From Gammaproteobacteria bacterium (GTDB lineage: Bacteria > Pseudomonadota > Gammaproteobacteria > Legionellales > Legionellaceae), in NCBI GenBank assembly GCA_030427555.1, contig JAUIBC010000005.1, positions 1-37,634 on the forward strand: a stretch of 37,634 nucleotides of DNA, written 5' to 3'. The translations under genes were made by a program, and so were the position numbers. Of this stretch, positions 33,157 to 37,634 are shown in pieces. Position 1 is the stretch's first letter; every line of letters begins with the position of its first letter. The notes under the pieces were generated by a model, which did not search any database, was not told the DNA's origin, and worked only from the letters and a program-made list of their open reading frames with translations.

Positions 33157-34328
33157 GAAATTTGCTGAAACATGAAACATTTAATATTCGTAATAGCCGT
33201 TTTTTACGGATCTATGGTTTAATTCGCAAAGAATTTATTCTCATTTTTAGAGATCGTGGTACCATTGCGATGCTTATCGTTTTACCAATTATGTTATTGG
33301 TACTTTTTGGATTTGCGATTGATTTTGACCCTAAGCATTTGCCTACCGCAGTTATAAGTTACGATAATAGCCCATTGACACGTTTATTTACTAGTGGCTT
33401 ACAAACTTCTCGATATTTTAAAATTGTTGATACAAGCTCTAATGAAAAGCAAGTAAGCCAGGAATTAGGTAGTGGACAAATTAGCTTTGCTATAACAATT
33501 CCAGAAAATTTTACCCGTAAATTTATTCGTGGTGAAAATCCAGAATTACTTGTCGCGATGGATGGCTCAGATCCTGGTAGTAGCGCAACCGCTTTAGGTA
33601 ATATAAGACCAATTTTGGATCTTGCCGTTAAACAATTTAGTTCTCAAGGATTGGGTGGTGTTAATCCACATCCTGCTTTTGAGCGTAATATCAATTTAAT
33701 TCATCATCGGCTTTATAATGAATCAAATATCAGCTCTTATAATATTATTCCAGGTTTGATAGGTGTATTGTTAACTTTGACCATGGTTATGTTGACTTCA
33801 ACCGCGATTACGTCAGAATTTGATTCTGGTACAATGGAAATGTTGTTAAGTACTCCGTTAAGACCATCAGAGATAATAATTGGTAAGGTTATTCCTTATA
33901 TTGTTTTAGGATATATGCAATTAACTAGCGTGTTAATTTTTGGCAAGTTAATAATTCATGTTCCATTAGAAGGCAGTTTAGTATTACTTTATCTTGCAAC
34001 AGCCCCATTTATTGTTGCAAATTTAATGGTGGGTATGATTTTTTCAACCCTTGCTCAAACCCCAATGCAGGCCATCCAATTGAGTATTTTTTTCCAATTG
34101 CCTTCTATATTTTTATCCGGTTATCTTTTTTCATTTTTTGGTATGCCGATGTGGGCAAGAGCAATTGGTTATGGTTTGCCTATGACTTATTTTATGCGAA
34201 TTGCGCGTGGCATATTGTTAAAAGGGAATGAGATATTGCAAATACTTCCTAATATAATTCCGCTTGTGATTATTGCAATTATTTTAATCTTTTTGTCTAC
34301 GCGTATATTTAGAAAAACATTGGATTAA
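33153..34328 (+). CDS. ABC-2 type permease (YbhS/YhhJ-like)
   Basis: A 391-residue inner-membrane permease. One membrane helix near residue 35 (IAMLIVLPIMLLVLFGFAI) is followed by a large external domain (about 55-180) and five more helices, the layout of ABC-2 exporters. LIRKEFILIFRDRG at the front and MEMLLSTPLRPSEIIIGK in the cytoplasmic loop are typical. E. coli ybh and yhi/yhh loci have two domains or two permeases; only one permease gene is present here, so a homodimer is expected. It overlaps the ATPase gene by four bases and ends four bases before the outer-membrane factor gene. Confidence 0.94.
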   Translation: MRNLLKHETFNIRNSRFLRIYGLIRKEFILIFRDRGTIAMLIVLPIMLLVLFGFAIDFDPKHLPTAVISYDNSPLTRLFTSGLQTSRYFKIVDTSSNEKQVSQELGSGQISFAITIPENFTRKFIRGENPELLVAMDGSDPGSSATALGNIRPILDLAVKQFSSQGLGGVNPHPAFERNINLIHHRLYNESNISSYNIIPGLIGVLLTLTMVMLTSTAITSEFDSGTMEMLLSTPLRPSEIIIGKVIPYIVLGYMQLTSVLIFGKLIIHVPLEGSLVLLYLATAPFIVANLMVGMIFSTLAQTPMQAIQLSIFFQLPSIFLSGYLFSFFGMPMWARAIGYGLPMTYFMRIARGILLKGNEILQILPNIIPLVIIAIILIFLSTRIFRKTLD

Positions 34329-34332
34329 GAGT

Positions 34333-35850
34333 ATGATAAATATATCCAAAATACTTCAAAATTTAACTTTTAAGCTAACGCAAAAATGTGTATTAGTCTT
34401 TTGTAGCATAGTTTTAATAGGATGCAATAAATTACTTAATGAAAAACCAGAGGTAGTTGTTTTACCAAAAAAGATGAGATCTGGCACACCTGTCATGGCT
34501 AATGCGCAAGATTTTCCTTTCGTTGTTTGGTGGGAAAAAATGCATGATCCTATTTTGAATCAACTTATTGAGATAGGGTTAGCGCGTAATAATCAACTAC
34601 AAGCAGCCAAAGCAAATGTGCAACAAGCAAAAGCACAACTCCAAGAAGCGCGATATGCTTGGTTACCCACGCTTAACGCTTATGCCAATGGGTTTGTTGG
34701 TGGAGGATGGGATAGTGATGTAACGCCACAAGGACCTTTGGCAAGTAGCCGAGCTTTATCAAATATAGGCAATATTCATTTTAAGGGATACTTTAGTGGA
34801 TTTACTCCACGTTACGCGGTCAATATTTGGCAAAATATACACAATACTAAGTTTTATAAAGCCTCTTTAGCCATGCAGCAGGCCAATTATAAAGCTACAA
34901 AGCTAAGTATAATTAGTCAAATTTGTGGTTCTTATTTTATGTTGGTTGGAGAAAAACAGCAGTTACAAGATCAAGAAACTTATCTAAGTGATTTACGCAA
35001 GCTAAAACAACTAGAATTGAAACGCTATCAAGATGGTGCATCTGATCTAACTACTATAACTAATATAAATCAGCAAATTGAGGGCTATGAAGCAAATATT
35101 GCGACGTTAAAAGATAGTATTAGTAATGTAGAAAATGCAATTCAAATATTGCTTAATCAAAATCCAGCGTCCTTAAAGCATACGTCACTTCATCGTTTAA
35201 CGCTTGAAAATATTATACCGAGCAAATTACCAGCGACCGTTTTAAAAAATCGTCCTGATGTTCTTATGGCGTTACATAATGTTACTATGGGGAAAGCTAA
35301 TGTTGGGATTGCATATTCAAATTTTTTCCCATCTATTTCACTTACAAACTTGTTAGGTTCCGCCGCCATAGATCTTCGCCGTCTTTTAACACTTTCTACA
35401 GGATTATGGGTAGCGCAAGGAGCTATAAATTTACCTGCCATCGATGGTGTGTCTTGGGAAAAAATTAAGGTGGCAAAATCAGGATATCTTGCGGCTATTT
35501 ATAATTACCTACAAACATTACGCTTAGCCTTAGCAGATGTAGACAATAATTTAACTACCTATAAACGCACAAAAGAAGCTTATCAGCATCAAATGCAAGC
35601 ACTGCATGCAGCACAAGTATCTTATACTCTTGCGCAATCCCGTTATTCAACAGGAGCTAGGGATTACCGTGAAATACTCAATACAAAATTAACTGTTGAT
35701 ACCGCACAATTGAATGTAACACTCGCTAAAATGCAGCAGTTAGATAGCATTGTTGGGGTGTATCAATCTGTCGCAGCTGGTATTGGCGATGATTTTAAAG
35801 TATTTTGCGGTGATTCAGTAAGGAGAATAGATGCAAAAAATTATAAGTAG
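34333..35850 (+). CDS. Outer-membrane efflux lipoprotein, TolC/NodT family
   Basis: A 505-residue outer-membrane channel for the exporter. The signal peptide ends in LIGC with lipidated Cys31, as in NodT/OprM proteins. Mature features are WWEKMHDPILNQLIEIGLARNNQLQAAKANVQQAKAQ..., the first OEP repeat, and a second repeat with NRPDVLMALHNVTMGKANVGIAYSNFFPSISL at about 310-340. The long helices of the periplasmic tunnel are evident. It would join the adaptor at 31415 and the permease to span both membranes. It overlaps the following ogt gene by 20 bases. Confidence 0.94.
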   Translation: MINISKILQNLTFKLTQKCVLVFCSIVLIGCNKLLNEKPEVVVLPKKMRSGTPVMANAQDFPFVVWWEKMHDPILNQLIEIGLARNNQLQAAKANVQQAKAQLQEARYAWLPTLNAYANGFVGGGWDSDVTPQGPLASSRALSNIGNIHFKGYFSGFTPRYAVNIWQNIHNTKFYKASLAMQQANYKATKLSIISQICGSYFMLVGEKQQLQDQETYLSDLRKLKQLELKRYQDGASDLTTITNINQQIEGYEANIATLKDSISNVENAIQILLNQNPASLKHTSLHRLTLENIIPSKLPATVLKNRPDVLMALHNVTMGKANVGIAYSNFFPSISLTNLLGSAAIDLRRLLTLSTGLWVAQGAINLPAIDGVSWEKIKVAKSGYLAAIYNYLQTLRLALADVDNNLTTYKRTKEAYQHQMQALHAAQVSYTLAQSRYSTGARDYREILNTKLTVDTAQLNVTLAKMQQLDSIVGVYQSVAAGIGDDFKVFCGDSVRRIDAKNYK

Positions 35851-36412
35851 TAATTTTAAAGATATTTTTGCAGATTTGCCGTTAAAAGACGCGGAAAAAT
35901 CAATAGAGTTAAAAGCCGATTGGATAGAAACAATATTAGGTCCTATGCTTGCAATTGCGGATGATAATTTTTTGTATTTATTGGAATTTATAACTAGGCG
36001 TGGCCTTAAAAAAGAAATTACCCGATTGGGTATGCGTGGTTTTACTATTACTCCAGGAGAGTCTGCGCCTATTTGTTCTATTAAAAATGAATTAAGTGAA
36101 TATTTTGCCGGAACATTAACTAAGTTTAAAACACCATATCGCGTTTTTGGTAGCCAATTTCAGCAACAAGTTTGGCAAAAATTATGTGATATTCCGTTTG
36201 GTGAAACAATAAGCTATCGAGAACAAGCAATTTCCTTATGCAAGCCTAGTGCTTATAGAGCGGTTGCTAATGCGAATGGCGCTAATCAGTTGGCAATTAT
36301 TATTCCGTGCCATCGTGTGATTGCAAGTGATGGCACATTAGGTGGTTATGGTGGTGGGCTAATGATAAAACAGCGACTGCTAGAACACGAAAAGTTGTAT
36401 AAAAGAGAATAA
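35831..36412 (+). CDS. ogt: Methylated-DNA--protein-cysteine methyltransferase
   Basis: This suicide enzyme repairs O6-alkylguanine and O4-alkylthymine by moving the alkyl group to its own cysteine. The 193-residue protein has the N-terminal ribonuclease-H-like domain (about 30-100) and the DNA-binding domain with QVWQKLCDIPFGETISYREQA, the RAVANANGANQLAI segment and the active site IIPCHRVIASDGTLGGYGGG with Cys160. It resembles the C-terminal half of Ada without the regulator domain. AAGGAG lies 6 bases upstream of the ATG. It overlaps the exporter's last gene by 20 bases and is probably co-transcribed with it. Confidence 0.95.
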   Translation: MQKIISSNFKDIFADLPLKDAEKSIELKADWIETILGPMLAIADDNFLYLLEFITRRGLKKEITRLGMRGFTITPGESAPICSIKNELSEYFAGTLTKFKTPYRVFGSQFQQQVWQKLCDIPFGETISYREQAISLCKPSAYRAVANANGANQLAIIIPCHRVIASDGTLGGYGGGLMIKQRLLEHEKLYKRE

Positions 36413-36439
36413 TCTTGGCTAATAATTAGTGTTTTGAAT

Positions 36440-37342
36440 TTAAACGGAATTATTATCTTCCCATTTTTTTACGCAATCTTTACCCTCAGATTTAGCCATA
36501 TAAAGAGCGGCATCTGCTTGCTCAATGGATTCTTCTACTGATAAATTTGGGTCGAGCATCGAGATACCTATTGATACGGTTATATAGATGGGTTTTGACC
36601 TGCCTAACTTTATGGGTAATTGAGAAATTTTTTTGCGTAATCTATTCGTTATTTTAAACGCATCGTCTATATCTGTGTTTGGTAGACATAATAAGAATTC
36701 TTCCCCTCCATAACGAAATAATTTGTCATATATTCGTATGTTTTCTAGGATATAATGCGATATGCTAGCTAAAGTTGCGTCGCCAGATATATGACCATAT
36801 TTATCGTTGATTTGCTTGAAATTATCTAAATCTATCATTGCAATAGAACAATTTAATTGTTTTCGTTTTACTATGTTTTGTTGTTCATGTAAAACAGAAA
36901 GCATGCTTACCCTATTGGTAGCCCCAGTTAAATTGTCATGATCATATATTAATACATAAATTTCGCGTTGTAGTGCTTCAAGTTCTAAATGCATTTTCTC
37001 TAATGCATTTGCAAATTTGTCGTAATCATAAGGGTGGATATTTTCATTATTTGAGGATTTTAATAAGAGATTTAAACAAGCTAAATGCATTGCCTCATGT
37101 TCGTTGCATAAAGCAATGAATCCTGGGTGTGCTTTTAAACTTTTTGGAACACTACTATATAACCATTGCCCAAAACGACATTCTTTATGGGAGTTTTTCA
37201 TAATATCATGTTGATCTGGCACAAGTTTGCAGATAAGAGATCTAATTATAGTATTATACCATTGTTGGTGGTGGTAGAGTGCTTGTTCAAATTGAAAGAG
37301 AATATTTTGTAGTTCCTCTTGTTCTAGATTTAGCATTCCCAC
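36440..37342 (-). CDS. dgcZ: Zinc-sensing diguanylate cyclase, CZB-GGDEF (DgcZ/YdeH-like)
   Basis: The 300-residue protein couples an N-terminal CZB zinc-binding domain to a GGDEF cyclase that makes cyclic di-GMP. Zinc ligands His25, Cys55 (in CRFGQWL), His82 and His86 (in HEAMH) have the same spacing as those reported for E. coli DgcZ (His22, Cys52, His79, His83). In DgcZ zinc inhibits the enzyme. The GGDEF domain (about 140-300) has active-site GGEEF at 212-216 and an inhibitory RxxD site (RIYD, 203-206), so it should be active and product-inhibited. I prefer the GTG at 37342, with GGGGG about 8 bases upstream; TTG 37357 and ATG 37336 are alternatives. Confidence 0.92.
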   Translation of the reverse strand: MGMLNLEQEELQNILFQFEQALYHHQQWYNTIIRSLICKLVPDQHDIMKNSHKECRFGQWLYSSVPKSLKAHPGFIALCNEHEAMHLACLNLLLKSSNNENIHPYDYDKFANALEKMHLELEALQREIYVLIYDHDNLTGATNRVSMLSVLHEQQNIVKRKQLNCSIAMIDLDNFKQINDKYGHISGDATLASISHYILENIRIYDKLFRYGGEEFLLCLPNTDIDDAFKITNRLRKKISQLPIKLGRSKPIYITVSIGISMLDPNLSVEESIEQADAALYMAKSEGKDCVKKWEDNNSV

Positions 37343-37500
37343 GTTAATATCCCCCAATTTTTAACTTAACATATTATTAACCTGGAATTAATTGTATATT
37401 ATAATAATAGTTGATTTTTTAAATTTTTTACAAAATTAGTAATTAAACAGGCACTCTAATCCGTTGAACTCCTAATAATATCTAAATGCTAAATGATTGA

Positions 37501-37528
37501 TTAACGATTAAAGCAACAGTATTATAAT
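37501..37528 (+). promoter_or_regulatory. Candidate promoter of the last gene
   Basis: TTAACG (37501-37506) and a perfect TATAAT (37523-37528) with a 16-base spacer lie 25 bases upstream of the ATG at 37554. An overlapping TTGATT at 37497-37502 is a better -35 hexamer but gives a 20-base spacer. The -10 box is the convincing part. Confidence 0.4.
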
Positions 37529-37553
37529 TATTTTTATATTAAGGATTATAATT

Positions 37554-37634
37554 ATGACTAAAGTTTATAAGGATATAACAGGCGATATTTCCTCATCTCT
37601 TGCAAAGTTACGTAAAGAGATCCCCGATGTTATG
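37554..37634 (+). CDS. Probable carboxymuconolactone decarboxylase / AhpD-like protein (5' end only)
   Basis: The first 27 codons read MTKVYKDITGDISSSLAKLR... and run off the right edge. The ATG has AAGGA about 8 bases upstream. The N-terminus resembles small alkylhydroperoxidase-like proteins of the carboxymuconolactone decarboxylase family, in which a K.L....P..M pattern precedes the catalytic helices. The CxxC or active-site region is outside the window, so the assignment is tentative, though the gene itself is likely real. Confidence 0.45.
   Translation, partial: MTKVYKDITGDISSSLAKLRKEIPDVM

Noticed and set aside
1-37634. tRNA, rRNA, CRISPR arrays, riboswitches and replication origin
   Set aside because: Scanning both strands by eye showed no T-loop/anticodon pattern, no regular spaced repeats and no known conserved riboswitch core; covariance-model searches were not possible here.

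Overview
The window looks like a chromosomal segment of a low-GC gammaproteobacterium. The KsgA, ApaH, PepN, AroE, PrkA/YeaH/SpoVR and DgcZ-like proteins are clearly proteobacterial. The base composition, the two eukaryotic-type Ser/Thr kinases, the orphan hybrid sensor kinase and the degenerate TraI_2-type protein beside ksgA/apaH suggest a host-associated lineage near Legionellales (Legionella/Coxiella relatives). That placement is inference; no rRNA or tRNA gene is present to confirm it.

Layout. 1-7085: the start of an aminotransferase gene (minus strand, cut by the left edge), a hybrid histidine kinase, an O-antigen-ligase-type membrane protein, rsmA (ksgA), a TraI_2/HD-like protein in the place where apaG often sits, and apaH. 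7082-10365 (minus): an unrecognised exported protein and two tandem paralogous Ser/Thr kinases. 10566-13918 (minus): pepN-aroE, overlapping by ATGA. 14054-18789 (plus): the stress operon prkA-yeaH-ycgB, with a sigma-S-like -10 box upstream. 18799-30305 (minus): a complete group 3b-type [NiFe]-hydrogenase locus. It holds a nickel transporter and hypABFCDE, then a 0.6-kb gap with a decayed gene on the other strand and a possible IS256-family terminal repeat, then hydBGDA and a maturation protease. 30328-31179 (minus): an erythromycin-esterase-family gene with a large in-frame internal deletion, 22 bp upstream of the nickel transporter. 31415-36412 (plus): a tripartite ABC exporter (lipoprotein adaptor, ATPase, permease, outer-membrane factor) followed by an overlapping ogt. 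36440-37342 (minus): a zinc-sensing diguanylate cyclase of DgcZ type. 37554-end: the first 27 codons of a probable carboxymuconolactone decarboxylase/AhpD-type protein.

How the genes work together. The hydrogenase block is self-sufficient on paper: nickel uptake, nickel insertion (HypA, HypB), Fe(CN)2CO assembly (HypF, HypE, HypC, HypD), the HydA/HydD hydrogenase dimer, the HydG/HydB electron-transfer pair to NAD(P), and a protease that trims HydA. Most of its genes overlap by 1 to 14 bases, which points to tightly coupled translation. The exporter genes are likewise stacked with 4-base overlaps.

The most interesting points are the two kinases, which share a C-terminal motif that has changed only at silent positions; the deleted middle of the esterase-family protein; the TraI_2-like protein that has lost its HD metal ligands; and the hydrogenase locus itself in what may be an intracellular lineage.
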